A stretch of DNA of 64,000 nt. Origin: Cercospora beticola (Eukaryota > Ascomycota > Dothideomycetes > Mycosphaerellales > Mycosphaerellaceae). The stretch lies in contig NC_088938.1 of NCBI RefSeq assembly GCF_033473495.1, positions 1,860,001 to 1,924,000 on the forward strand, given 5' to 3'. Below, piece after piece: positions 20,622 to 31,819 of this stretch. A program made the translations under genes and the position numbers. The first letter of the stretch is position 1. Each line of letters opens with the position of its first letter. The notes below the pieces were generated by a model, which did not search any database, was not told where the DNA came from, and was given only the letters and a program-made list of their open reading frames with translations.

Positions 20622-23368
20622 TCAGCCACGGCGTTTCGACGTTGCATAGTGCGCATACGCCGAATGGTCCACACTTGCTTCCCTGTACCGCTTTTGACCA
20701 TGTCCTGAGACATAGGCGCTTGTGAATGCATCTTGCCACATCACCGGAGTGACCATTGGCATAGCCGGCGGGCTTGTGTCCGGTATGACTGGGTTGGACA
20801 CTGGAATCTGCTGCGCTCCGTACATCGCGTGTGTACTAATGGGAGAGGTCTGGTTCTGCATGATCGGTGCCGATGTGTGTTGCATACTAGCAGGACCTGG
20901 GGGCGTAGCTTGAGGCGGAGCACCACCGCCGAATGCTGCGTTCCACTGGTTGAATATGCCAGATGGATCCCAGACAGGCGTGTGTTGCTCATTGCTGATG
21001 ACAGGCTCTAAGGCGTACCCGGTCTGTGCCGCTGATACTTGTTGCATGGCAGACGGCGCATATGGTGATGTCTGCGACAAATCATAATTCCCGTCGTGAT
21101 GCGTCATCGATGGCCTCGCAGACAGGCCATGGCTGGCGCCACCATCAAAGGCAGTTGCATAGTTGACGCTTGCTGACATGGATTTCGAGTTGGCTGCATC
21201 GGCCATATTCCAGGTGGGCTGTGTCAGGACTCGGGCGTTCGTTGGATCCGAATTCGTGCTCGACGGCGTGGAGTGATTTTCCATAACCGGGCTCCTTAGG
21301 CCCAGAGTAGGTTTGAGTTCAAAGGGCTGAGTGACATCGGCACTGAAGGCCTCGCGGAGTGTGTTGATCTGAGCTTGCATCTCTGCATTGGCAGATGTGA
21401 TACAATGCTCAAGCACGCGCATGTGGCGAGTGAAGTAGATGCGGGCTTGAGTGTTCAGCTTCGGATCTGGGCAGGTAATCGCGGCCTAGTATGCTGTCAG
21501 TGTCTTCAATCTCTGCGAAGATGTAAAAGTGAACGAACCAAGTGCAGCATCATGCATGTCAGCACACAATAGATCGTGAAGTTGACTCCACGAATCATGA
21601 ACTGCAGGCCGTGGAACTGAAAATCGCGATAGAGAGCTTCTTGAATACGGCACATGAGCATGGCCGAGTTCAAGCAGATTTCCAGCTGGTCCTTCCAGCC
21701 AGGGTCACCTTTGGCTAACAGCGCCTGCAATTGTGGCCGATGATGCATAATAATGGTCAAATGATGATACACGTGAATGTAGGCCTTGTAATGATCTGCG
21801 CCGAGCCAAGGTGGGCTGCCATCATCACTGTATTGGAGCTGGAAATCGTTCGGTAGATTCTCTGCCCAAATTGGAAGATCTTCGTTATGTTGCACAAAAC
21901 TTGGATCGAGAGCCCAGTCCTTCTTATATCGTTTCATGGTCTGCCACAAAATATTGGATTGCTTGATGTTCCTCACGGCCTGCGCGAGTATCGTCGATCT
22001 CCGGGATGCCAGATGTTCGAATGCATCAATGTCATTCGTTGGCGTTGGTAAAGCATATTGGACAGAATCGATGTCGACCGAAAAGTCTGATCTTCCCATT
22101 GGCGCGCCTGTGAGGATCTCGAGAGTGAACAATGTCTGCCAGATTCGCGTGCGCAGCATGCACTCAGTCCTGTTGTGATTGCATTTATTCGTGGTCCGGT
22201 GTTGCTCGTGGTGAATATCCAGCCCGAGATCAATGGCACTGGTGGTCATATACTTCACTGCCATCCACGACCGATAATAATAACCCCGTTTAGAAATACT
22301 CTCCCGTGCCTTCATCAGGATAATCATAGCCTGGATTGTATCGAGCCTGGGTACATCCTTGAAGCTTTCTTCATGTCTGCTTGCCAGTGCTAGCCATTTG
22401 CGTGATTCTACAGGCTGTTCGAGATATCGAGCCACGCACGCAAATATGGCCTCTAGGAGCAGCGGAGACATGCTATGCCGGTCCGTGCGCCATTTCTCCA
22501 GAAATGTCGCTCTGTGCAATACCGGGCAGTAAGGATGAATATGGTCAAAAAAATAATTGAAAAAGTATGTCGCCCGTTCGTCGGATGGCATCATTTCAGG
22601 TGGAATGCGGATCGTGGAGTCTGCCAATACTGACGCAGGAAGCACGACTTCCACCTCATCCATTCCGGGTGCGTCTGGTGCGAGCTGTGCACGTGTTATG
22701 TATGGAGCAGCAGAAGTGATGTCGATCTGGAGGTCGCCCATGGCACTGGAGAGCTCACGTACACCAGCTTCGATTTCCTGTGCATCGCCGCTGGAGGCTT
22801 CAGACACCTCTGTACCAGACCTGATGAAGCTTGGTATTTGGCCACCACTTTGCGGGTACTGCAGAGGCGTAGAGGTGCCGGCATAGAAATTGCCTTGAGG
22901 GTAGCTTTGCTGAGTCGGCCGGGTATTGGGTTGATGAGAGTATGTGTTCGATGAATATTCGGGCTGATATGCTGGAGCAGATGTGGGTGTTGTCGGAGGC
23001 ACGTTGTTCGTCCATTCGTGCACCATCCGCGGCTGCGAAGAGACGCCATTTGGTTTCGTCGCCGCCGGACTGGTCTTGGGAAAGGTGGTGTTCTGGAAAG
23101 AAAAGGTCTGCTGGCCGGTGGCGCTGTCGGGCGTCTGGCAGTCATCGTCCTGGTCGAGAGTCGGCGGCACGCACTTGAGCTTCAGACGAATGCAGGCGCC
23201 GCAGGGCCATGGACCATTTTGCAGGGCGCCATCGCAGCGAATCTTGCGTTTTCGGCAGCCATCGCAGGCGCGCATGACCTTGAGGCGCTTGTGGCGGTTG
23301 TATTCGTCGACGAAGACATACTGCTTGGTATGCGCAGCGGGCGCCGGCGCACTCGTCGCGCTGTCCAT
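20622..23368 (-). CDS. Zn2Cys6 transcription factor with fungal-specific TF domain
   Basis: Two exons, 21539-23368 and 20622-21485, encode 897 residues. The 53-nt intron (GTTCGT..ACTAG) joins MMLHL to AAITCPDPK in frame. The DNA-binding binuclear cluster has Cys at residues 35, 38, 45, 56, 59 and 66 (RACDGCRKRKIRC, then CGACIRLKLKC). The middle homology region includes YFFNYFFDHIHPYCPVLHRATFLEKW at about 270-295, with the usual helical domain to about 600. The C-terminal ~290 residues are Gln-, Pro- and Met-rich and may be an activation region. It is a nuclear regulator with unknown targets. The gene is divergent from cia2, 763 bp between starts. The adjacent permease is a possible but unproven target. 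Confidence 0.92.
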
Positions 23369-24131
23369 GCCGACGGAAGAGCAGCTGTTTCTGGAGATGT
23401 TACCTGAAGAAAGTGCGGAACGCCGAAGAAGTGGATATCAATGTCATCGGGAGTTTAGTGTCCAAAGCTCACGCGCAGGATCCGAAGCCGCTGACAGGCA
23501 TTCCGTTTCCTCGGGCGTTCATTCGGCGGGCAGGAGCAGCGGAGGGTGGAGGCAGCGAGGTTCCAGCAAACACAGCGACGGCGGGCATTCTTCTGGTGGA
23601 AAGGCGAGGAGGTGAGCAGGATGCTAAGAAGCCATGGCTGGCCGGCGGAGGGGTGTGCTGCCACAGCAGCAGATCATCCGAAGTCCCAGAAGACCCCTGC
23701 CCAATTTAGTGGCAGCTCTGCCAGCGGGCCTGCCGCTTCTACGCCACGCCACTTGGGAGCTCGGGAGGCAAGCACGTTGAACCCTCAGTTGCGACTCGTC
23801 AGCCGTGATCTTGTTTTGCGCTGCCGACCGGGCGACCGCTGTGGCCGCAGCGTGCAGCATGCACGGAAGCCTCTTGCTGGTGGGCCAGCAGCGTGCAGGG
23901 CCACGGAGTGTGCCGGCGGCGGCATCCACTCGCACGCCGCACGCCCATTTGCAAAGCTGCAACCCACCGGTTGACGTGCCTGTTGTAACGCCTGGCCTTG
24001 GCACCCGCCCACGACGTCCCTCGACTCGTTCGCCTCCGCCTCGCGGAACGTGCTGTGCCATCTTCCTCACGCCCAACTACGCAACGTACTGCGCGTCAGG
24101 ACCTCTCCCGTAACATTCCACCGCCACCACC
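23369..24131. promoter_or_regulatory. Divergent promoter region, Zn2Cys6 gene / cia2
   Basis: 763 bp between two divergent start codons. ORFs on both strands show no domain. A repeated CCACC/ACCACC pyrimidine-purine run lies directly before the cia2 ATG. Confidence 0.4.
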
Positions 24132-24740
24132 ATGGACGCCGGCAAGGACAACGCGAATCCCACCATCATCAACCCAAACGACCTGCCGTCCCGCCGCCGC
24201 TCTACGCCCTCTGCAGCGAAGCCGCAAGGAATCTTCGATGCATTGGTGCCGCAGTACCCAAGCTTTCTCGACGCCGCGGCCGCGCGCGACGCTGAGGTCT
24301 TGTCTGATGTCTCAGATCCTGCCTCGTCAGACGACGACGAGCGCGAGGAAATAGACGAGCAAGAAGTTTACGACCTAATCTCCACCATCACCGACCCCGA
24401 GCATCCACTCTCGCTGGGTTCGCTGGGAGTCGTGAACCTGGAAGACATCAAGATTATCCCGCCGACTTCTCCACGGTCCCGCATTAGTTCTGTGCAGGTG
24501 CTCATCACGCCTACCACCTCGGCCTGTTCGCTGACCACCGTCATTGGACTCGGCGTCAAGGTTCGATTGATGAATGCCCTGCCTCCACGTTTCCGAGTGG
24601 ACGTGCGCATTAAGGAGGGAACCTCTTCATCGGCAGACGAAGCGAACAAGCAACTCGGCGACAAGGAACGGGTGGCGGCCGCCATGGAAAATCGCAACTT
24701 GATCAACATGGTGAACCACATGTTATCCTCATGCCAGTAG
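24132..24740 (+). CDS. cia2: Cytosolic Fe-S assembly component Cia2 (MIP18 family)
   Basis: A single-exon gene of 202 residues. An acidic disordered N-terminus of ~75 residues is followed by the MIP18/DUF59 fold: EVYDLISTITDPEHPLSLGSL, then LITPTTSACSLTTVIGLGVKVRL carrying the conserved reactive Cys, LPPRFRVDVRI, and KQLGDKERVAAAMENRNLINMVNHML. These match Cia2/FAM96B throughout. With Cia1 and Met18/MMS19 it forms the targeting complex that delivers Fe-S clusters to cytosolic and nuclear apoproteins, including DNA replication and repair enzymes. Length is normal for fungal orthologues. The ATG at 24132 follows a CACCACC context and is the only in-frame candidate ahead of the domain. Confidence 0.95.
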   Translation: MDAGKDNANPTIINPNDLPSRRRSTPSAAKPQGIFDALVPQYPSFLDAAAARDAEVLSDVSDPASSDDDEREEIDEQEVYDLISTITDPEHPLSLGSLGVVNLEDIKIIPPTSPRSRISSVQVLITPTTSACSLTTVIGLGVKVRLMNALPPRFRVDVRIKEGTSSSADEANKQLGDKERVAAAMENRNLINMVNHMLSSCQ

Positions 24741-25634
24741 AAGAGCCAGCCTTTAGCCTAGGGTTGCAACCTCGTGCGAGTGGAGCCGGTAGCGTCGAAA
24801 CAAGCGATTCATCAATGCTCGGATAATACACGCCCAGGCGACGAAATATCCGAACGCGCAGATGCCTACCTACTACGGGTGCAGGACGTTTGCCATTCCC
24901 GTGCCGAACGAACTCCATGAATTGAACTCGCACTGCCACGCACATAGACATGGATGCATCAGGGGCACATGCTTGCTGAACGGTGCACAATCCGCACAAT
25001 TAACAATGATTATCAATACAGCGAGCAACCAGGATATCGGACCCATCGAACGAGCCACGAGGCTTCACCGGCCAAGGGCATACAGGCCGAGGCACAGAAG
25101 CACGCACATGAGAGACATTCGTCGGACCAGCATCCTCTTTGGGCACTGTGATCAAAAGCGCGCAATTGGGCATCTGGACGCTCGGGCCCGGCGTCTCCAC
25201 GGACAGGCTATAGACTTCTCGGCATTTGAGCACGAGCTTCGCTTAGATCGAGAGAGATGAAACCAGGGTTAGAGTGGAGCTGCATGGCTATGGCAACACG
25301 ATACAAGAGAGCAAATCGAAGTGACGTTCAGTTAAGGTTCATAAGAGGACATGGCTGATGCTGTCTAGACAAGATGCGGACTGCTCGCTTCGCCTTGTTC
25401 GTGCCGTCTTGCCATCGCTACCTGCCCCTTCCAGCTTGATGAAACGCGCCAGGACCTTCTAGATGATGCACAAGTGTCTGTAATGCCACAAGTGTCTGTA
25501 ATGCTCCCATGCCCACGCGCTCGCCAACTACCGAACCATCGTAGAATACCCACATGCTGTACTGGAAGCTTGATATGACACAACCTTGACGCCATGCATT
25601 CGCTCAAACGCAACACTGTTGAAGCACTGATCTT
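24741..25634. other. Intergenic with an 18-bp tandem duplication
   Basis: 894 bp between convergent 3' ends. It contains two head-to-tail copies of an 18-bp unit (see the repeat at 25469-25504). No gene recognised. Confidence 0.45.
25469..25504 (+). repeat. 18-bp perfect tandem repeat, two copies
   Basis: CACAAGTGTCTGTAATGC occurs twice in direct succession (25469-25486 and 25487-25504) in non-coding sequence. It is probably a slippage product. Confidence 0.85.
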
Positions 25635-26216
25635 CTATGGGCGCGGTGCCTGAGGAGCGGTGCTCGACTCGCCCTGGTTCTCCGGACGCGGCGGGACTTG
25701 GTAATTCTGATCTGCCATAGCCTTGCTCGCCCCTTCTGGAGGATAATACGCAGGGGGCGCATCGCCGTGGTAAGCAGGGGGAGGATTCGGCGGCGGAGCA
25801 TATCCGTGCATGGCGTAGCCTTGTGCATATGGATCAGGGCGGTACGGATAGGACTGCTGGTGCTGAGGCTGCTCGTAGCGCGCCGAACGCTGCACCATCC
25901 ATCTGTGGTAGGCGAGAGGAGGTTGCCCCTTCTTCAGACGGCTTCGGGCGTGGCAGTATCCTCCGACGAAGTACAGCAGGATGATTGCGAGGATGACACA
26001 TATCAATGCATACCTAACGGCATAGCCCGTCTGTCCGAATTGTCAGCAAATCTCCTTTGTGTACTTCACATCTTCCCACGCGGCAGCTCTTACATCCGAC
26101 CACCACCAGCTTTCAGAATAGTCGTAGGGGTAAACATCGTCATCATCGCGCTTGTCGTTGATGCTGTCCTCGCGCTTGAGCACTTGTGCAGCTGTGAAGT
26201 CTCCCATCACGCCCAT
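25635..26216 (-). CDS. Single-pass membrane protein with Pro/Tyr-rich cytosolic tail
   Basis: Two exons, 26094-26216 and 25635-26030, encode 172 residues. The 63-nt intron (GTAAGA..GGACAG) joins WWWSD to TGYAVRYALI. The layout is a short N-terminal region (about 40 residues, Asp/Tyr-rich, with WWW), one membrane helix of about 18 residues (LICVILAIILLYFVGGY), a basic juxtamembrane CHARSRLKKGQPPLAYHRW segment, then a Pro-, Tyr- and Gln-rich tail with PPxY-like motifs (PPPAY, PPAYYPP). PPxY motifs can recruit Rsp5-type ubiquitin ligases. The layout resembles Rcr-type Congo-red resistance regulators, but I cannot claim orthology. The ATG at 26216 was chosen because the frame upstream has no ATG. 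Confidence 0.75.
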
Positions 26217-29200
26217 GATGTGTGGTCCGAGTCCCTGCGATCCTTCTTCCTCCACCTTTCTTCTTCCTTCTTGCGCCAGTAACGCCGAACTCTCGCGCGC
26301 CGAAACGGACGAACGCAATCACACTTAGTTCGTGCCGTCAATACCCGGGCAAAAGTTAGAGGTGAGATAGTTGTCACGGTAGCAGTAGTAAGCGCGACGC
26401 AGACGCAGGACTACTGCAGGTGCGGCCTTTCCTCACGGCCAGATTCGGGCTACAATCGCGACAGCTGCAGCAGGATCACAATTGCTACGACCAGGTCCGC
26501 GCGTGGGTGATGAGGAATAAACTTTGATCGGTCGTTGCAGGAGGTACGAATGCGAAGTGGGTGGTCTCTGGAGCGAGTGGCCTGAATTCGATTCGAAAGG
26601 GGAAAGGGTTTCGAGGTGTCGGAGGTTTAGGGCGGCAGGGAGGCCGAGGCACAGCGTCTTTCGTGCAGCGTGAATGGTGCTGCAGCAGGTTCCTGCAGGT
26701 ATAGGCGGATGTCGGTGCACGGCGACAGGATTGCAGCGAAGGTCGTGTGTTGTGTGGGAGGATCTGTGAGGTGTGGAGAGATTGTTGTTTGTATGTGGTT
26801 GCAGCCGAGAAAGTCAAGAGCCTAGCCTCGCATCATCGACACAGCAAGCGCAGGCGGAACTTGCATGTTTCGGGATTTTGGTTCCTTCCATTTCACAATC
26901 TTCACTACTGATGTGCTGCAGGTCTAAACGTTGTAACCGACTTCACGAATGATTGATTGTCAGTGTCATTATCGAGCAAGAACTGTGTATACGAGGCTGA
27001 GCGAGCAGCGAGGCTGGAGTTCTGGACCAAGCTCCGCATCTCAGCGCCAACCTGGCTTGTCTTGTCAACCTTGCAACAAAGTACAAATCAAATTGTACAA
27101 GTACCAGCCCGACTCGGCCCTTTCCTGTCGTCCATGCGAATGCGATTTCGACCCAAATGGACATGGTGTCGGAACCTTGCCCACCTGCTGCCGACGACTG
27201 CTACACAACACCTCGGGCATCAATGGGATGTTCCACATTCATGCCCATAAACGCTCGTGCCCAAGTGTCGCGCATGTCGACATGCAGATGTAACCCACTT
27301 GATCGAACTTTCGCAGATCATCTGTTCTGCAACTTAGGGCTGACGACCAAGGAATGAAAAATCGAAGAGGCGCCGAACAAGCCACACCCAAGTACGTACT
27401 GTACAAGGACACCGCATTACACGGCCGACATGCGACGTTGCAACGCAAGTCTCACAATCAGCGTACAACGAAGAACTGTAGCGCAATTCTGCCTCCAATC
27501 AGTTTAACTTTTTTGATGCAACAAGAGAGCTGCCAGCCACGCGTCCTGTGGCGTTGCTGCGCAAAGGCAGGGTCCGGGATCAAGTTACGTGAGCGCGCAT
27601 GCATAGAATTGTGATGGAAGAAGTCTATTTCGTGATGTTCTGCATGTGATGGGGCACGGCCTCGCCGACGTTGCTGGTGCAGAGGCCGATCTTAACATCT
27701 CTTCGAATATACTTCCTCAATATGGGCATGCGAGAGGCACAGCATTGCACTGCCATCAAGTCGATGAGACGAGAGTGGCGACTCAACTCGTCCGTGTTTC
27801 CTTCGGCGTTTGAGTGGTGCATGGCACAGGCATGAGGGATGTTGGGGATGCGCGATCTGAATTGCGAAATGCACTAGAAGGTCGAGGGTGTCATTTATGG
27901 AGGATTATTAACTATCGAAACATGGGTTCGTGAGAACTTGCGGGCCTCAGATCCGAGACATTAACACACTTTTGAGGATCGTGACGGAACGTCAGTTGCC
28001 TCAGATCTGGAAGGTCTTCTCGCATCGATACTAATCATCTCTGCGATTCTCACCGATCAAAGGATTCAAAAGACAGAAGGAGAGATGGCAAGCATCGCCA
28101 ACACATTGCGAACAAGCTCTGGTCAGTCCGCTGGCATCCGCCCCGGCAAAACACCGAAATGTCCTCGAAACATCATGTCCTTGCTGATCAATGAACACCG
28201 CACGGTATATTCCTCCCGTATCATTCAACTCTGGTCCTCAAGACATATTCCTCCGCTGTGCGCGCTCAAAAAGCAGATCCACTAATGGTAATTTTGGAGA
28301 GCAAAGATTGTACCAATGTTCCGGCTTGGGAGGACTTGGAAGTCTAGCACAGTCGCCGTGATACGACAACTTGATCGAGCACGTGCGTACAAGTCCACAT
28401 CGTCTGCCTATAGTGTGGATGCGTCAGCAGAAGTCAGTCATGTCTCGAGAATGTCTCCGAGGCACAGCAAACATGCCTAGGGCAAGCACATGAGCAAACA
28501 TACCTACATTTCTCAGATGGAGATGCGATGGTTGACATGTCTTTGGAACGTCTCCTCGGCGCCCTCCCCGTCGACGCTAAGTGCAGCAGCGGCGAAACCT
28601 CTTCTGCTTTTTGCGAAAGCCTTACTCATAATTGTGTCTCCGGTCTTTGTCTGCCACACGATATGTCCCATACTCAACCCCAAAGGTAGGTCAGACCGAC
28701 TACGTTTGGTGAAATATGTGCTTCTAGTTTGACCTCAACCAAGTCTCCGTAACGTATTTGTGCCCAGAGGCAGGCACAGAAGCAAAGCGTTCCCTCCTGT
28801 CTTTGGAGACAATCGTAACCGTTGACCTATCTCCGAATCATCTCTGCTACGCAACACGACCCGAGTTCAAGCGCATGAGCAGCCAAAACCGTCTGCCTTG
28901 AGAGGAAGAAGTGGTCACGATGCTTTCTCAGCCAAACCTTTACAACGCTATTATACCCGCGGCCAAGCTCGTGCGCAGAGAACTACTCATTCGTTCAGAG
29001 AAAAGAACCCTTCGCTCACGCCTCACGATTCATTTCATTGCCAATCCACGAGCTAAAGTGCTGCTGGCTATGCCGGATGTATCAACGCTGCTCCAATTCG
29101 TTACCATTTGAATGCAGTTCCCTGCAGCCTTTTGCTCCAAACCCATGCTCAGCAACAGGCCCGAAACCTAGCAGTAGCAAGCACAGCAATTCCGTTTTCT

Positions 29201-29453
29201 CCCAACTCAGCCAATTCCCTCCTCTGCTCCTGCCTCGCTTGGAGGATCTCCGAGCAAATGTGTCCGTAACTCTGCGAGCCGCACACGCAGGTCCAAATCC
29301 TGGGTTGACTGCGAGGTGGCTGTGAGCGGAGTGATTTTTCCAGAGAGATGAGAGAGACTCTCGAATTATCTGACGCAGAAGAAGACAATGAGTCAGCTTC
29401 CTGGGGTCCTTTTTCGCCGTGAAAGTGAGGGTTTTTGCTGCGAGGGTGAACAC
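26217..29453. other. 3.2-kb region without recognised genes
   Basis: Only short overlapping ORFs are present on both strands, many starting at non-ATG codons, and none carries a domain I recognise. No tRNA, long repeat or inverted repeat was noticed. It could hold a lncRNA, a lineage-specific multi-exon gene or decayed sequence. Confidence 0.4.
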
Positions 29454-30626
29454 TCACTTTAGCTTGGACTTCAAGCTCTCCCTCATTTCGTTGACCATGT
29501 GATCAGGCCAAGCTTTCGCAATCTTCTCGTCCTTGTTCTTCGGGGAGTCGGTCTTGAGGGTCAGCGCCTGCTTGCCGAAGCTCAGGATATCGACACCGGC
29601 TTCCTTGTTGCCCTTGGCCGTTCCCATTGCTCGGAAGAACTTGTGTGCATCGCCGAAGAGCGCTTTTGCGGCTTTCTGCGGATCACCCTCACTGAAGACC
29701 CCGCTGTCGAAGTGAACGCGTGTGAGGTTCTTGCATTCGGCAAGAACGTTCAGGGCAGTGCGGGCAGTTGCCTTCTGGTAGTTCTTGATGACGACGCTAG
29801 TGATACGCTGCCGGACGGCCGGGTCGAGTTGAGAGAGGAAATCCATGACACTGGAGCTTCCATCGAGGCGGATAGGGATCGAACAGAAGATTTGCACGGC
29901 CTCTGCGTAAACCTTCCGCAAAAAGTTAGCTCTCATTTCACCGTGGTCGCTCCACCTGGTGCCATACCTCCTTGTTGACTGCGAGAAGCCCGACGCGATT
30001 CTTGCTGTCGTTCGAGTATGTCTTGGCATACATGTCGCTGAAAAAGAGCCCACCCTTTCGCTTGCCGTCCACCTGGATTGGGTCGTCCACGCCGCCTCTG
30101 TTGGCGAAGTAGAATCTGTAGATGCGGGTGCGAATCTCAGGCTCGAGCTTGAGAAACGCGAAAGGCTTCGCTGGTCGGACGAGGATAGCCTGGCAGCCTT
30201 CATCGGGGCCTTCCGTGAGCATGAACTGTAAAATAGTCAATGTCAATGTCATTCAGTATTTTGATGCGGCCGTACCGTCTTGAGAATGACGAATTTGTCT
30301 GCGCTTTCCAGCCTAAGGAGCTTTTCAAACCCATTGCCCTTCTTCTTCGGCTCTGCCACTGGCTCTTCGTTGCTGACGCTGACATCAATAGACACAGTCG
30401 CCAGTGAATCTGGGTCACGCTTCAGTGGCCCAAATTCGACTGTCTGACTCTGTTTTTTGGGCGTTTTCTTCGACGGAGTGGCAGCCAGCTTCGGTGGCTC
30501 AGCTTCCGACTTGATATCGGAGTCAGGCTCTTTCTTCGATTTCGGCTTCTGCTTGGATGGAGTCGACGGCCACTTGTCAGTCGCCTTATCTGCGGCCTTG
30601 GCCTTCTGCGCGTTTTTCGGAGGCAT
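29454..30626 (-). CDS. 2EXR/F-box-like protein with basic N-terminus
   Basis: Three exons, 30276-30626, 29968-30225 and 29454-29912, encode 355 residues. Introns of 50 nt (GTACGG..TTTACAG) and 55 nt (GTATGG..CGGAAG) restore FVILKT-FMLTEGPDEG and LLAVNKE-VYAEAVQIF. The N-terminal ~95 residues are Lys-, Ser- and Pro-rich and disordered (MPPKNAQKAKAADK), likely a nuclear-type tail. The domain PFAFLKLEPEIRTRIYRFYF followed by GLLAVNKEVYAEAVQIF is the fungal 2EXR/F-box-like pattern. The C-terminal part carries a leucine-patterned region. The function is unknown. It is divergent from sdc1 (713 bp). The ATG at 30626 is the first ATG; earlier codons are GTG. Confidence 0.8.
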
Positions 30627-31339
30627 GGTGTTGGGATGAGGAGTGAGAACGGTCACACAGCTTGTCTCTGGCTGGTCAACAGAGGCCGAACTCGCGGGTA
30701 TGGAGAGGTTGTGAAGGAGAGAAGTGACAATGGGCTGGAAGCAAAGAAATAGTTGTGGTGGGGGTAGCAGTGAGGTCGGAAGTGAGAGCTCATCTGCCGC
30801 TGCAGCCTACCTTTCCAGCCAATGGCAGCGCTTCTGCGTAATGCATTCATGTGAATGAAGTGAAGTGAAGCTCAACGGTCGAGTCTCGGGAACTGCTAAT
30901 GATCTGATTCTTCTGCTGGGTGGCTTTCGTGAGCTTGGAAGAGCGTTCGGATGCAGGATATATGAGAGTCTACTGTTCCAATATGACTATGTTCCATCTC
31001 TGACTCTGACTCCAGAACGTCGTGCCCGCCGCCGTGCATGGCTCTCAGAGAGACACTTGATTTGCTTCAGCAGCGGAGAGTACTGTTCGGCCGTAATCCC
31101 TTGCCCATATCGAATGTATGCCAGCCGAGAGCACAACCTGTTTCTATGCAGACTTGATGCAATGCAATGAAGTAGCTCGTTGGTCTGATTGTGAAGCTGA
31201 AGAAGGAAGTGCATGTGTGGTCGACCGATGCCAAGCATTCCCGGTCAAGGCGCGTGCAACCACGCGACTGCGCGACTGTCGCTTCACATTCGAGCTCCAT
31301 CACGCCAATTCTCAGCAAACCCACAAACTTTATCGCACA
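30627..31339. promoter_or_regulatory. Divergent promoter region, 2EXR-like gene / sdc1
   Basis: 713 bp between divergent starts. An in-frame extension upstream of the sdc1 ATG (from a GTG at 31118) shows no Sdc1 homology and is treated as non-coding. Confidence 0.4.
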
Positions 31340-31819
31340 ATGGCAGAACCGACAGCAAACGGCACACCGCCTGCGAATGGTGATATCGAGATGAAAGAGG
31401 AACAACCCGCAGAAGTACGTGCCCTGCTCAGCCGTCCGCACCCACTTCTGACCACCTCACAGACACCTTTGAACACTATTCAACAAGCAGACCCGACAGA
31501 CCCGAACCCTCCGCCGCAGCGTTGGACCGACCAATCGCTGCAACCCCACGGACCTCCCGATCATCTTGCGAGCATCGCGCCAGGCGTGGCCACTCCTCCA
31601 GCAGGCGCAACAACGCGGCCAGGTTCAATGCCTCCTCAACCTTCAGCCCGGCCAGAGAAACCAGTCGCGCATGGTGGTCCAACCAGGCAATATCTCAATA
31701 CAAATGTCACGCCGCACTTGCTCGAAGGAATGAAGTACTTGGCTGTCTACGAGCCCGAGAAGCCGCTCGAATGGCTGTCGAATTTCTTGAAGGAAAGGAG
31801 CAAGGAGGTGGAAGGTTGA
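31340..31819 (+). CDS. sdc1: COMPASS subunit Sdc1 (Dpy-30 domain)
   Basis: Predicted exons 31340-31414 and 31463-31819 give 143 residues. The 48-nt intron is inferred from GTACGT at 31415, a TTCTGACC branch site and CACAG at 31462. It keeps the frame, so retention would insert 16 residues without a stop. The N-terminal ~100 residues are Pro-, Thr- and Ala-rich and disordered. The Dpy-30 motif, TRQYLNTNVTPHLLEGMKYL followed by EPEKPLEWLSNFL, closes the protein at about 99-140. This helix pair dimerises and binds Bre2/ASH2L in the Set1 H3K4 methyltransferase complex. Identification by motif is firm; the exact N-terminal structure is less sure. Confidence 0.9.
   Translation: MAEPTANGTPPANGDIEMKEEQPAEVRALLSRPHPLLTTSQTPLNTIQQADPTDPNPPPQRWTDQSLQPHGPPDHLASIAPGVATPPAGATTRPGSMPPQPSARPEKPVAHGGPTRQYLNTNVTPHLLEGMKYLAVYEPEKPLEWLSNFLKERSKEVEG

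Noticed and set aside
31118..31339. In-frame extension of Sdc1 upstream of its ATG
   Set aside because: Begins at GTG, Cys- and Arg-rich, nothing like Sdc1; treated as 5' UTR.
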